DNA from: an uncultured Alphaproteobacteria bacterium
Lineage (GTDB): Bacteria > Pseudomonadota > Alphaproteobacteria > UBA8366 > JADFVY01
Assembly: GCA_947259105.1 (NCBI GenBank)
Contig: CAMYKU010000001.1
Location: 62,001 to 126,000, forward strand
Length of the DNA stretch: 64,000 nucleotides
Direction: 5' to 3'
A model generated the notes under the pieces. It searched no databases and was not told the origin of the DNA. It saw only the letters and a list, made by a program, of their open reading frames with translations. Every line of letters begins with the position of its first letter. The first letter of the stretch is position 1. Shown here piece by piece: positions 30,669 through 39,815 of the stretch. Both the position numbers and the translations under genes were made by a program.

Positions 30669-31055
30669 TTAGTTGGGATCCCGGCTCAACCCCTTTTGTT
30701 CCAGTTCGGCGAGGTAAGCCAGCCAGACCTTGTCCTTGACCTGTCCCAGATGGTACAGGTAATCCCAGGTGAAAATGCCGGTGTCGTGCAGGTCGTCGAA
30801 CTTGATGCCGATCGCGTAATTGCCGACCGGCTCGATCTCCATGATTCCGACATGCCGGCGGCCGGACACGGTCTTCTTCTGGTCCGGATTGTGGCCCTGG
30901 ACTTCCGCCGACGGGCTCTCGACCCGCAGCAGCTCGGCCGGAAAACTGAATGTGCTGCCATCGTCGAAATCGACTTCCAGCGCCTTTTCGGCTTTCTTGA
31001 GCCGGATTTCGGTCGGCCAGCGGGTCACGCTGAAACTGTTCGCGGGGTCGGTCAT
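30669..31055 (-). CDS. DUF971 (gamma-butyrobetaine hydroxylase-like N-terminal domain) protein
   Basis: A 128-residue stand-alone DUF971 domain. Typical residues are [39 protein letters not shown] and [25 protein letters not shown]. Related domains occur at the N-terminus of gamma-butyrobetaine hydroxylase and in proteins linked to Fe-S metabolism, but the role of this free form is unknown. The ATG at 31055 overlaps the Trm112-like stop (ATGA). It is the last gene of the CnoX-Lon-N-Trm112-DUF971 run and converges on the palindrome at 30517. Confidence 0.88.
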   Translation of the reverse strand: MTDPANSFSVTRWPTEIRLKKAEKALEVDFDDGSTFSFPAELLRVESPSAEVQGHNPDQKKTVSGRRHVGIMEIEPVGNYAIGIKFDDLHDTGIFTWDYLYHLGQVKDKVWLAYLAELEQKGLSRDPN

Positions 31056-31255
31056 TTCGATCCACCATCATCGTCTAGACTGCGGGCGACGTCGCGCAAC
31101 ATGATCGGCACGCCGTCCCGAATCGGATAGGCCAGCTGCGCCTCGTCGCTGATCAACTCGCCCCTCTCCGCGTCGTAGCGCAGGGGCATCTTGGTCAGTG
31201 GGCACACAAGGTTTTCCAGAAGTTTCGGGTCCACGCCGGGTCTGTCCTGGGGCAT
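31052..31255 (-). CDS. Trm112 family protein
   Basis: A 67-residue protein. The pattern [17 protein letters not shown]...[21 protein letters not shown] is the compact Trm112 signature. In eukaryotes and archaea Trm112 activates methyltransferases acting on tRNA, rRNA and release factors; bacterial homologues are thought to do likewise, but the partner here is not known. Only one cysteine (Cys18) is present, so it cannot form the four-Cys zinc site of yeast Trm112. The gene is 16 bp after the Lon-N gene and overlaps DUF971 by 4 bp. Confidence 0.88.
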   Translation of the reverse strand: MPQDRPGVDPKLLENLVCPLTKMPLRYDAERGELISDEAQLAYPIRDGVPIMLRDVARSLDDDGGSK

Positions 31256-31271
31256 CGCTATCGACTCCCTG

Positions 31272-31919
31272 TTATTGGCAGATGGGGCCGCATGCCGCGC
31301 CGCCCATCTCGATCAGGGCCATCAGGACCTCTGTCCGGGCCTGCAGGTCGCGCGCTTCGAGCAGCGCCTGCTTTTCCGGCGCGCCGAACGGACAGATCAT
31401 GGCCAGGCAGGTGATCAGGCGCTCGTCCGGCGCTTCGAGCAGCGCGTCCCAGTCGGCCTCGATGCCGTGTGCGCCGAAATAGCCGCGCAACGCCGACAGC
31501 AGGCGGCCGCGGTCGAGTCCCGATTCCGCCACCGGTTCGAGGTCGCCGTGGAAATGCGACCAGTCCGCCCGGACCCGCCGGTAATCCGAGACCGGGGCCA
31601 GCTCCTCGGCGACGGTGAACCGGCAGACGCCGGACAGCGCGATCAGGTAGCGGCCATCCTCGGTTTCCTCGAAGCGGCAGATCCGGCCCGCGCAGCCGGT
31701 GTCGTACAGGCTCGGGGTCCCGTCCGTGCAGCCGGGTTCCAGCGGCTGTATCATCCCGATCATGCGGTCGGCGGCCAGCGCGTCCTCGACCATTGCGACG
31801 TAACGGCGCTCGAAGATGTTCAGCGGCAGCCGGCCGCGCGGCAGCAGCAGGACCTCGGGCAGCGGGAACACCGGAATCGTCCGGGGCAACTGTTCGTATG
31901 TCGGGTCGAAGACGCTCAT
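31272..31919 (-). CDS. LON peptidase substrate-binding (Lon-N) domain protein
   Basis: A 215-residue stand-alone Lon N-terminal domain. It begins [30 protein letters not shown], the classic Lon-N opening, then [24 protein letters not shown]. No AAA or protease domain follows, so it cannot degrade proteins; such proteins are supposed to bind unfolded substrates. The ATG at 31919 overlaps the CnoX-like stop by 4 bp (ATGA), indicating translational coupling. The longer frame to 32030 lies in the neighbouring gene and is rejected. Confidence 0.9.
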   Translation of the reverse strand: MSVFDPTYEQLPRTIPVFPLPEVLLLPRGRLPLNIFERRYVAMVEDALAADRMIGMIQPLEPGCTDGTPSLYDTGCAGRICRFEETEDGRYLIALSGVCRFTVAEELAPVSDYRRVRADWSHFHGDLEPVAESGLDRGRLLSALRGYFGAHGIEADWDALLEAPDERLITCLAMICPFGAPEKQALLEARDLQARTEVLMALIEMGGAACGPICQ

Positions 31920-32833
31920 GAAAACAGGATCGACGAAAGCTGGCGCCGGGCGTCGACGGTCACGGGGTCGGCGGGGCCCAGCGCATCGAAGATCTTCAGC
32001 AGCCGTATGCGGGCCGCCTCCTCGTTCCATTGCCGGTCCCGCCGGATGATCTCCAGCAGCTCGTCGACGGCGCCCTGCGCGTCACCGGCGCCGTAGAGCG
32101 CGAGCGCAAGGCCAAAACGGGCCTCGTGGTCGGCGGGGTCGGCGCCGACCCTGGCCCGGAGTTCCGCGGTATCGCCCTCGACGCCCGCGGTATCCGCCGC
32201 CAGCTCGATGGCCGAGCGTACGGCGGCGACGTCCGCGTCGGTCTCCTTGCCGGCGGGAACCGCCGCCAGCGCCGCCTTCGCCTCTTCCAGGCGGCCGGCC
32301 TGCAGGTGGCATTTCGCGAGACCCGCCATGGCGCCGACTTCGTCCGGGACATGTTGCAGGATCTGCTGGTAGATCGCGCCGGCGGTCGCCGAATCGCCGG
32401 CCTCCAGCGCGGCCGCCGCCTGTTCCAGCGCCTGTTCGACCGGCGAGGGGCCGGTCTCGCCGCCCGCCGCCGCGATCAGCTTGTCGATGAACGCCTTGAC
32501 CTGCGACTCCGGCAGCGCGCCCATGAATCCGTCGACCGGGCGTCCGCCCGCGAACCCGAACACCGCCGGAATCGACTGGATGCTGAGCTGCTGCGCGACG
32601 GCGGGATTCTGATCCGTGTCGACCTTGACCAGCCGCACCTTCCCGGCCGCCGCCCTGACCATCTTTTCCAGGACCGGGGTCAGCTGCTTGCACGGCCCGC
32701 ACCAGGGGGCCCAGAAATCGACGATGATGGGAATGGTCTTGCTGGCCTCGATCACGTCCGCGACGAAGTTTGCGTCGGTGGTCTCCGAGACGAGCGATTC
32801 GGTGTCTACCGGCTGGCTGATCAGTTGATCCAT
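31916..32833 (-). CDS. cnoX: Thioredoxin-TPR chaperedoxin (CnoX/YbbN family)
   Basis: A 305-residue protein: an N-terminal thioredoxin fold with active site WCGPC (Cys45, Cys48), then TPR-like helical repeats (EQALEQAAAALEAGDSATAGAIYQQIL and further copies) to the end. In E. coli CnoX protects substrates from over-oxidation and hands them to GroEL; E. coli CnoX has lost the redox pair, while this version keeps CxxC and could be redox-active. It heads a four-gene run with Lon-N, Trm112 and DUF971 proteins. Cytoplasmic. Confidence 0.92.
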   Translation of the reverse strand: MDQLISQPVDTESLVSETTDANFVADVIEASKTIPIIVDFWAPWCGPCKQLTPVLEKMVRAAAGKVRLVKVDTDQNPAVAQQLSIQSIPAVFGFAGGRPVDGFMGALPESQVKAFIDKLIAAAGGETGPSPVEQALEQAAAALEAGDSATAGAIYQQILQHVPDEVGAMAGLAKCHLQAGRLEEAKAALAAVPAGKETDADVAAVRSAIELAADTAGVEGDTAELRARVGADPADHEARFGLALALYGAGDAQGAVDELLEIIRRDRQWNEEAARIRLLKIFDALGPADPVTVDARRQLSSILFS

Positions 32834-32965
32834 GTTTTTGTTCCGGCTTCCTTTTTCATTGCGCTTCGGGGTTCGCGAGCCGTCGCGGTGCGGCTCTGAA
32901 CGGGTTGTGGCGCATAAGCGACATAGATGGCCGCTCGCGCCGCCGGTGGCAAGGCCCGGCGGGGC

Positions 32966-33487
32966 CTAATCTTCGTGTTCTGCATCAAAATCGACGATCA
33001 GCGGCGAATGGCCCTCGGCTTCGAGAAATCTTACCAGGTCGTCCGCCCCGATCGCCGAGGTCCTGTCGTTGCGCAGCGGGTGGGCGTTCACCACCACCCC
33101 GGTCTGCAATTCCCTGTCCAGCACCATCGTCACATTGCCGGCGCGATCGTTGATCACCGCGAACGGGGTGACCGCGCCGGGCGTAACGCCCAGATGCGCC
33201 ATCAGCAGCTCCGGGTTGCCGAACGAGAGCGTCCCCTTTGCGCCGATCCGCCGGCGCAGGTCCTTGAGGTCGACATCGCGGGACTCCAGGACGGTGACCA
33301 GCCACATGCGGCGCTTCTTGTCGCGCAGGAAGAGATTCTTGATATGCGCGCCCGGCAGGTCGCCGCGCAGGGCGCGCGACTGCTCGACCGTAAACAGCGG
33401 CGCGTGCGCGTGCGTCTCGCAGGCGATGCCCAGCTCGTCCAGGCGGGCGAACAGGCCCGCATCGTCAAATGCCGCTGTACTGTCCAT
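32966..33487 (-). CDS. Prolyl-tRNA deacylase / YbaK-EbsC (ProXp-ala-like) protein
   Basis: A 173-residue free-standing editing domain. Conserved features are ETHAHAPLFTVEQSRAL, GAHIKNLFLRDKKRRMWLV with the catalytic lysine, GTLSFGNPELLMAHLGVTPGAVTPFAVIND and VVVNAHPLRND. These match PrdX/ProXp-ala proteins, which hydrolyse mis-acylated Ala-tRNA(Pro). The gene stands alone between cnoX and tRNA-Gly on the minus strand; it has no signal peptide. The specificity is inferred from the family. Confidence 0.9.
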   Translation of the reverse strand: MDSTAAFDDAGLFARLDELGIACETHAHAPLFTVEQSRALRGDLPGAHIKNLFLRDKKRRMWLVTVLESRDVDLKDLRRRIGAKGTLSFGNPELLMAHLGVTPGAVTPFAVINDRAGNVTMVLDRELQTGVVVNAHPLRNDRTSAIGADDLVRFLEAEGHSPLIVDFDAEHED

Positions 33488-33562
33488 GGTGCCGGACTTT
33501 TAGACCCGCGAAGACCGGCCTGCAACCCCGTTGGCCGGCGCGCGCCCGATGCAAGACACCGC

Positions 33563-33590
33563 TTGCAAAGCGCGCCTCTTTGCGTATTAT
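33563..33590 (+). promoter_or_regulatory. Sigma-70 promoter for tRNA-Gly
   Basis: TTGCAA (33563-33568), 16 bp, TATTAT (33585-33590). The predicted start would be near 33597, about 45 nt before the tRNA. Confidence 0.6.
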
Positions 33591-33642
33591 GCCCGCCGCA
33601 TTGGACAGCCGGCTTCGGCGTCCCTATATTTCGCGTCGTGAC

Positions 33643-33717
33643 GCGGGCGTAGCTCAGGGGTAGAGCGCAACCTTGCCAAGGTTGAAGTCGTGGGTTCGAA
33701 TCCCATCGCCCGCTCCA
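33643..33717 (+). tRNA. tRNA-Gly (anticodon GCC)
   Basis: The 75-nt cloverleaf is complete: acceptor GCGGGCG pairs with CGCCCGC, the D-arm is AGCTCAGGGGTAGAGC, the anticodon stem CAACC/GGTTG encloses loop TTGCCAA with GCC, and the T-arm is GTGGGTTCGAATCCCAT. CCA is encoded (33715-33717). A terminator follows at 33741. Confidence 0.98.
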
Positions 33718-33740
33718 GTTCCTCCGCTGCACGTCCGGCC

Positions 33741-33764
33741 GCCGCCCTGAGGGGCGGCATTTTT
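33741..33764 (+). terminator. Intrinsic terminator of tRNA-Gly
   Basis: GCCGCCC, loop TGAG, GGGCGGC, then ATTTTT. The perfect 7-bp GC stem plus T-run lies 24 bp after the tRNA CCA end. Confidence 0.9.
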
Positions 33765-34102
33765 GTGACCGGCCCGGGGGCCGGCTGCCGCACCTATCGA
33801 GTTTCGGCCCCCCTGAAACCCGCAGAAAACGCCGGTGCATGGGGTTGAATGCTCACCGTTCGGCCCCGCCGCCGCTCCCGGCCAAGCCTGCACCCGCTCA
33901 ATTCGACGTCGTCCCGGCGCCGCAATCCCCGAACGGCCCTTGCCCCGGCGCGGCATGTGCGTATTAATTCAACTGCGCATCGATTGAAGTACCGAAGGCA
34001 AGATCCGACCGGTCGGATCACCGGCGTTTTCATAGCAATACGAAGACGGGGGACCGCGGAAGGCCGACGGTGTCGCGCCCGCGACGGGCGGAAAGGGACG
34101 GC
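33765..34102. other. Gene-free gap before gdh
   Basis: This stretch of 338 bp holds no gene that I can support. The one clear signal is the 18-bp palindrome at 34002. Bases 33960-33990 are relatively AT-rich (GTATTAATTC) and could hold the gdh promoter. Confidence 0.6.
34002..34019. promoter_or_regulatory. Perfect 18-bp palindrome upstream of gdh (operator candidate)
   Basis: GATCCGACCGGTCGGATC is a gapless perfect palindrome 83 bp before the gdh start. Size and symmetry fit a dimeric regulator site, but no known consensus was recognised. Confidence 0.5.
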
Positions 34103-37100
34103 ATGACGGAACGGACCACGACGCTGAAGCAGGAGACGATCGAGGCGGTCATCGCCAAGGTCCGGGAGCGGTTTTCCGGCGAGCGGGCCGACGCCGCCGA
34201 GCAGTTCATCCGCCATTACTACGACAACATTGCGCCCGAGGACATCGTCGGCGCCGACCCGGAAGATCTTTACGGCGCGGCGCTGTCGCTGTGGCAGTTC
34301 GGCGCGCGGCGGGAGCCCGGCGAGGTCAAGATCCACGTCTTCAATCCGCGGGTCGAAAAGCACGGCTGGCATTCGCCGCACACGGTGATCGAGATCGTCC
34401 ACGACGACATGCCGTTCCTGGTCGATTCGGTGACCATGGCGCTCAACAGCAGGAACCTGACGGTGCATCTGGTCGTCCACCCGCAATTCGCGGCGCGGCG
34501 CGCCGCCGACGGCAAGATCATCGCCCTGGCGCCGCGCGGCGAGATCGGCAACGGCGCGATATCCGAATCCTACATGCACATCGAGATCGACGAGCACGGC
34601 GCCGCCGGCACGCTGCGCGAAATCGAGCGGCAGCTGAAGGACGTGCTGGCCGACGTGCGGGCCGCGGTCGCCGGCTGGCGGCCGATGATCGAACGTGTCG
34701 ATGGCCTGATCGCCGAGCTGGAAGCGACCCCGCCGCCCAACGCCGATCCGGAGCATGTCGCAGAGACCGTCGCCTTCCTGCACTGGCTGCTCGATGACCA
34801 CTTCACCTTCCTCGGGTTCCGTGAAATGGACATCGAGGGCAGAGGAAAGGATGCGCGCATCCACGTGCGCGAGGAGTCCTGCCTCGGCTTGCTGCACGAT
34901 CCGGAGATCGCGGTCTTCCAGGGACTTCGGGAGCTCGGCCGGCTGCCCACGGAAGTCCAGGCCTATCTGCGCCAGCGCGAGCTGGTGGTCATGACGAAGA
35001 CCAACCGCCGGTCCACGGTGCATCGGCCCGTCCATATGGATGCGCTGGCGGTCAAGCGCTTCGACGAGAAAGGCCGGGTGAACGGCATACGGCTGTTCGT
35101 CGGCCTGTTCACGTCTGCCGCCTACAACCAGACGCCGCACGACATCCCCCTGCTGCGCCAGAAGATCTTCGATCTGGTCCGGCGCGCCGGTTACGAACAT
35201 ACCAGCCACGCCGGCAAGTCCCTGGTCCACATTCTCGACAACTATCCGCGGGACGAGTTGTTCCAGACCGGGCTGGAGGACCTCTACGAGATCACCCGCG
35301 GCATCGTGCAGCTGCAGGAACGCCAGCGGATCGCGCTGTTTCTGCGCCGGGACCCGTTCGAGCGGTTCATCTCGGCCTTCGTCTATGTGCCGCGCGACGG
35401 ATACAACACGCGGCTGCGGCTGACCTTCGAGCGGATCCTCACCTCCGCCTTCGACGGCACGGTGGTCAACTGGTACACGTATATGAGCGATGACGTGTTG
35501 AGCCGGCTGCAATTCATCATCGAAACCACGCCCGGCGAGATTCCCGATTACGACCGCGAAGAGATCGAGGCGCGGCTCGTCGAAGCCGGGCGATCCTGGA
35601 CCGACCGGCTCAAGCAGGCGCTGACCGAGACCATGGGCGAGGAGGCGGGGCTCCAGAGCTTCGAGCGCTACGACGGCGCGTTTCCCGGCAACTACTGCGA
35701 GGATTTCTCCGCCCATGCGGCGGTCTACGATATCGGCTGCATCGACCGGTCGCTGGCGACCGGCGATCTCGGCATGAACCTGTACCATCCGATCGAGGCC
35801 GGCGAGGACGAGTTCTGCTTCAAGATCTATCAGCCGGGCAGTTCGGTGCCGCTGTCCGATGTGCTGCCGATGCTCGAGAACATGGGCCTCAAGGTCCTGG
35901 GCGAGCGGCCGTACGAGGTCAACCCGGCGGATGCCGGGAAAACCGTATGGCTGCACGACTTCTCGCTGGTGTCGCGGGACGGAACCGCGATCGACTTCGA
36001 TGCGGTGCGCGAGCTCTTCCATGACAGCTTCGCACGCATCTGGCGGGGCGAGGTTGAGAACGACGGCTTCAACAGGCTCGTCATCTCGGCGCGGCTGGAG
36101 TGGCGCGAGGTTGTGATCCTGCGGGCCTACAGCAAGTATCTGCGCCAGACCGGCATCCCGTTCAGCCAGGCCTACATGGAGGAGACCCTGGCCCGGAACG
36201 GCGCCATAACGCGCCTTCTGGCGGAGCTCTTCGAGGTCCGCTTCAAGCCCGACTTCCGCGGCGATGCCGACAAGCTGACGGCCGACCTGCTGCGCGACGT
36301 ATACGACCGCCTCGAATCGGTGGAAAGCCTCGATGAAGACAGGATCATCCGCCGGTTCCTCAACATCATCGGCGCGACGGCGCGCACCAACTATTTCCAG
36401 ACCGGGCCGGACGGCCTGCCGAAGCCGCATCTGGCGCTGAAATTCGACGCCGGGCGGATCGACGAATTGCCCCAGCCACGGCCGTTCCGGGAGATTTTCG
36501 TCTACAGCCCGCGGGTCGAGGGCGTGCATCTGCGGTTCGGCCCCGTGGCCCGCGGCGGTCTGCGCTGGTCGGACCGGCGCGAGGATTTCCGGACAGAGAT
36601 CCTCGGCCTCGTCAAGGCGCAACAGGTCAAGAACGCGGTGATCGTGCCGGTCGGCTCGAAGGGCGGCTTCGTCTGCAAGCAGCTTCCCCCGGCAGGCGAT
36701 CGCGAGGCGCTCACGGCCGAAGGCATCGCCTGTTACAGCATCTTGATATCGGGCCTGCTCGACCTGACCGACAACCGCGTCGGCGACGATGTCGTCGCGC
36801 CGCCGGATGTCCTGCGCAAGGATGGCGACGATCCCTATCTGGTGGTCGCCGCCGACAAGGGCACCGCGACGTTCTCGGACATCGCCAACGGTATCGCCCG
36901 GGGCTACAAGTTCTGGCTGGACGATGCCTTCGCCTCCGGCGGCTCGGCGGGATACGACCACAAGAAGATGGGCATCACCGCGCGCGGCGCCTGGGAATCA
37001 GTGAAGCGCCATTTCCGGGAAATGGACCACGACACGCAGAGCCAGGATTTCACGGTCGTCGGCGTCGGCGACATGGCCGGCGACGTGTTCGGCAACGGCA

Positions 37101-38938
37101 TGCTGCTGAGCGACCAAATCCGCCTGATCGGCGCCTTCAATCATCTGCACGTCTTCGTCGATCCCGACCCGGACCCGAAGGCGAGCTTCGCCGAGCGCAA
37201 GCGGCTGTTCGAGATGCCGCGCAGCAGCTGGGCCGACTACGACACGGGGCTCATTTCCAAGGGCGGCGGCGTCTTCGAGCGGCGCGCCAAGGCGATCCGG
37301 GTTTCGGCGCGGATGAAAGCGCTGTTCGCCATCGAAGCGGACAGCCTGACGCCGGCCGAACTGATCCAGGCGATGCTCAGGGCGGAGGCCGACCTGCTCT
37401 GGTTCGGCGGCATCGGCACCTACGTCAAATCCTCGCGCGAAACCGACGCCGCGGTCGGCGACCGCGCCAACGACGCGCTCCGCGTCGATGCCGACGAGCT
37501 GCGGTGCAAGGTGATCGGCGAGGGCGCCAATCTCGGCGTCACGCAGCTGGGACGTGTCGAGTTCGGCCTCCGGGGCGGGCGCATCAACACCGACGCGATC
37601 GACAACTCGGCCGGCGTCGACACCTCCGACCACGAGGTCAATATCAAGATCCTGATGGGCGACCTGATCGCCCGCAGGAAGATCACCCGCAAACAGCGCG
37701 ACAAGCTGCTCGGCGAGATGACCGACGAGGTCGCGGCGCTGGTGCTGCGCAACAACTATCAGCAGACCCAGTCGCTGTCCGTGGTGCATTACCAGGCCGC
37801 CGCCCGCATGGACGAGCAACTGCGCCTGATTCGTGCGCTGGAGCGCGCCGGCCGGCTCAACCGGGAGATCGAGTTCCTGCCGGACGAGGAGTCCTTCGCC
37901 GAACGGCAGGCCGAGGGCCGCCCGCTGACCCGGCCCGAACTTTCGGTGCTGCTGGCCTACGCCAAGATCGCGACCTATGACGAGCTGCTGGCCTCGAATC
38001 TGCCCGACGATCCGCTCCTCGGGGCGGATCTGGCCCGCTACTTCCCGCATCCCGTTCAGAACAAATACGCCGAGGCCATCGCCCGCCACCGGCTGCGGCG
38101 CGAGATCGTCGCCACCGGACTGACCAACTCGATCGTCAACCGCACCGGGCCCGGTTTCATCAATGAAATGCACCTCAAGACCGCGATGGGCGTGCCGGCG
38201 ATCGTCCGCGCCTATACGATTTCGCGCGAGGTGTTCGATCTGCGGTCGCTGTGGCACGAGATCGAGGCGCTCGATACCGCCGCCCCGGCGGCATCGCAGA
38301 CAAGGATGCTGCTGCAGACGGTGCGTACGCTGTGGCGCACCACGCCGTGGTTCCTGCGCAACTGCGCGCACCCGCTGGACATCACCGCCCTGATCGCCGA
38401 ATTCCACGAAGGCGTGCAGCGTCTTTCGACCGTACTGGACGACATTCTCGCCCCCGACCAGCGGCAGGATACCCGCGAGCGCGCCAAGCGCTATGCGCAG
38501 CCGGGCGTTCCCGGCGATCTGGCGGCGCGGATCGGTCGGCTGAAGGCGTTGTCCTCGGCGCCCGATATCGTCCGCATCGCCGGCGCCGTGCAGCAGGGCG
38601 TCGAGGACGCGGGCGCCGCCTACTTCCTGATCGGCGACCGCTTCCGCCTCGACTGGCTGCGCCGTGCCGCCGGCGCGATGTCCGCCGATACGCAATGGCA
38701 GCGCCTGGCGCTGGCCGCTGTCATCGACGACATGTGGAGCCACCAGTACGATCTGACCGCGGCCGCTCTGAAATCCGGCAAGACCGGGGCCGCCGCCGTC
38801 GAGGCCTGGGCGGCGGAGCGCGCCGAGCTGACGGACCGAATAGAGGCGCTGCTCGGCGAAATCCAGTCCGCGCCGACACCCGACCTCGCCATGCTGGCCG
38901 TCGCCAACCGCGAACTGCGCGCGCTGGCGGTGGGATGA
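34103..38938 (+). CDS. gdh: NAD-specific glutamate dehydrogenase, large (about 180 kDa) type
   Basis: A 1,611-residue enzyme converting glutamate to 2-oxoglutarate and ammonia with NAD, of the giant bacterial class first described in Streptomyces, Caulobacter and Pseudomonas. The N-terminal 700 residues carry the ACT-like regulatory region. The catalytic core begins near residue 800 with RGGLRWSDRREDFRTEI and NAVIVPVGSKGGFVCKQLP, and continues with GVGDMAGDVFGNGML and KVIGEGANLGVTQLGR (Rossmann part). Length is normal and there are no frameshifts. The ATG at 34103 has an AAAGGGA ribosome site; ATG at 34070 is less likely. It stands alone as a transcription unit. It releases ammonium, while glnK-amtB 6 kb away handle its uptake. 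Confidence 0.96.
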   Translation: MTERTTTLKQETIEAVIAKVRERFSGERADAAEQFIRHYYDNIAPEDIVGADPEDLYGAALSLWQFGARREPGEVKIHVFNPRVEKHGWHSPHTVIEIVHDDMPFLVDSVTMALNSRNLTVHLVVHPQFAARRAADGKIIALAPRGEIGNGAISESYMHIEIDEHGAAGTLREIERQLKDVLADVRAAVAGWRPMIERVDGLIAELEATPPPNADPEHVAETVAFLHWLLDDHFTFLGFREMDIEGRGKDARIHVREESCLGLLHDPEIAVFQGLRELGRLPTEVQAYLRQRELVVMTKTNRRSTVHRPVHMDALAVKRFDEKGRVNGIRLFVGLFTSAAYNQTPHDIPLLRQKIFDLVRRAGYEHTSHAGKSLVHILDNYPRDELFQTGLEDLYEITRGIVQLQERQRIALFLRRDPFERFISAFVYVPRDGYNTRLRLTFERILTSAFDGTVVNWYTYMSDDVLSRLQFIIETTPGEIPDYDREEIEARLVEAGRSWTDRLKQALTETMGEEAGLQSFERYDGAFPGNYCEDFSAHAAVYDIGCIDRSLATGDLGMNLYHPIEAGEDEFCFKIYQPGSSVPLSDVLPMLENMGLKVLGERPYEVNPADAGKTVWLHDFSLVSRDGTAIDFDAVRELFHDSFARIWRGEVENDGFNRLVISARLEWREVVILRAYSKYLRQTGIPFSQAYMEETLARNGAITRLLAELFEVRFKPDFRGDADKLTADLLRDVYDRLESVESLDEDRIIRRFLNIIGATARTNYFQTGPDGLPKPHLALKFDAGRIDELPQPRPFREIFVYSPRVEGVHLRFGPVARGGLRWSDRREDFRTEILGLVKAQQVKNAVIVPVGSKGGFVCKQLPPAGDREALTAEGIACYSILISGLLDLTDNRVGDDVVAPPDVLRKDGDDPYLVVAADKGTATFSDIANGIARGYKFWLDDAFASGGSAGYDHKKMGITARGAWESVKRHFREMDHDTQSQDFTVVGVGDMAGDVFGNGMLLSDQIRLIGAFNHLHVFVDPDPDPKASFAERKRLFEMPRSSWADYDTGLISKGGGVFERRAKAIRVSARMKALFAIEADSLTPAELIQAMLRAEADLLWFGGIGTYVKSSRETDAAVGDRANDALRVDADELRCKVIGEGANLGVTQLGRVEFGLRGGRINTDAIDNSAGVDTSDHEVNIKILMGDLIARRKITRKQRDKLLGEMTDEVAALVLRNNYQQTQSLSVVHYQAAARMDEQLRLIRALERAGRLNREIEFLPDEESFAERQAEGRPLTRPELSVLLAYAKIATYDELLASNLPDDPLLGADLARYFPHPVQNKYAEAIARHRLRREIVATGLTNSIVNRTGPGFINEMHLKTAMGVPAIVRAYTISREVFDLRSLWHEIEALDTAAPAASQTRMLLQTVRTLWRTTPWFLRNCAHPLDITALIAEFHEGVQRLSTVLDDILAPDQRQDTRERAKRYAQPGVPGDLAARIGRLKALSSAPDIVRIAGAVQQGVEDAGAAYFLIGDRFRLDWLRRAAGAMSADTQWQRLALAAVIDDMWSHQYDLTAAALKSGKTGAAAVEAWAAERAELTDRIEALLGEIQSAPTPDLAMLAVANRELRALAVG

Positions 38939-39050
38939 GGGTGTGCGCGATTAAGGCCGTCGAAAGGTTTTCGCGGTATCGTCGCAGGTATATTCGACCA
39001 ACCAAGATCTGGCCGCCCCCTCGCAAACCGACCGGACAAGCACGCAATCC

Positions 39051-39695
39051 ATGTACAGGCTGCTCGCTTTCGTTTTTTGCCTGACCTTCCCGTTGGCTGC
39101 GGCCGCCGGGAGCGCCGAGCGGATGGTAAAGGAGGGGTTCAGCGCGTATCGCGCGGCTGACTATGAGTCGGCGATCGACCTGCTGAACAAGGCGATCGAC
39201 ACAGGAAGCCTATCCGGCCGGCGACTCTCCGAAACGTTGAGTGTTCGCGGATCAGCTCATTTTCGGCTCCGTGATTTCGACGCAGCACTCGCTAGCTTTT
39301 CCGAGGTGATTTGCAACGATCCCGAATATGCTCACGCCTATAGCAGCAGGGCGGCAATCCACAATGAAACTGGCGAATATGATCTGTCGATTGCCGACAC
39401 TGACAGGGCAATCAACCTCGACCCAGGAAACGTAGCCGCCTACAACAATCGATGCGACAGCTACCGCTACAAGAAGGATTTCGAATGTGCCCTTGAGGAC
39501 TGCAATGAGGCGGTAAAGCTTGCCCCGAACAACGGGATCGTGTGGCTGACTCGTGGCCAGCTGTACGAGGCATGGGGAAAAACCCCCCTGGCCGCGGCGA
39601 ATTATCGAAAGGCTACGAGTTGCAGCCGGATTATCCGACCATCCGCAGGAACGCCGAAAAATACGGCTTCGCACGGCCCTGAGGCCCGTTTCTGA
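39051..39695 (+). CDS. Secreted TPR-repeat protein with apparent 3' frameshift
   Basis: A 214-residue product with a signal peptide (MYRLLAFVFCLTFPLAAAAG) and four to five TPR units (for example YAHAYSSRAAIHNETGEYDLSIADTDRAI). It is probably periplasmic. The last 26 residues, after NYRKA at about 39612, look non-coding. In the next frame the DNA reads ELQPDYPTIRRNAEKYGFARP and stops at 39682, which is exactly how a TPR unit should continue. A one-base deletion near 39611-39614 is therefore likely, real or a sequencing error. Base use is also less GC-rich than in its neighbours. The function is unknown. Confidence 0.75.
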   Translation: MYRLLAFVFCLTFPLAAAAGSAERMVKEGFSAYRAADYESAIDLLNKAIDTGSLSGRRLSETLSVRGSAHFRLRDFDAALASFSEVICNDPEYAHAYSSRAAIHNETGEYDLSIADTDRAINLDPGNVAAYNNRCDSYRYKKDFECALEDCNEAVKLAPNNGIVWLTRGQLYEAWGKTPLAAANYRKATSCSRIIRPSAGTPKNTASHGPEARF

Positions 39696-39815
39696 CAGTA
39701 AACCGCCTGCTTCGATATCACCGCCATGCCAGCGACGGAGATCGTCAGCGCGGGGTTTTCCCTGCCGACGGTTTCGCAGTCCGTCGAGCCTTGACGCCGG
39801 GTCTCGGCCCTTCGC

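Noticed and set aside
33794-36961. Open frame of 1,055 codons antisense to gdh
   Set aside because: GC-rich third-position bias creates long antisense frames; no family motif, and the plus strand holds the real glutamate dehydrogenase.
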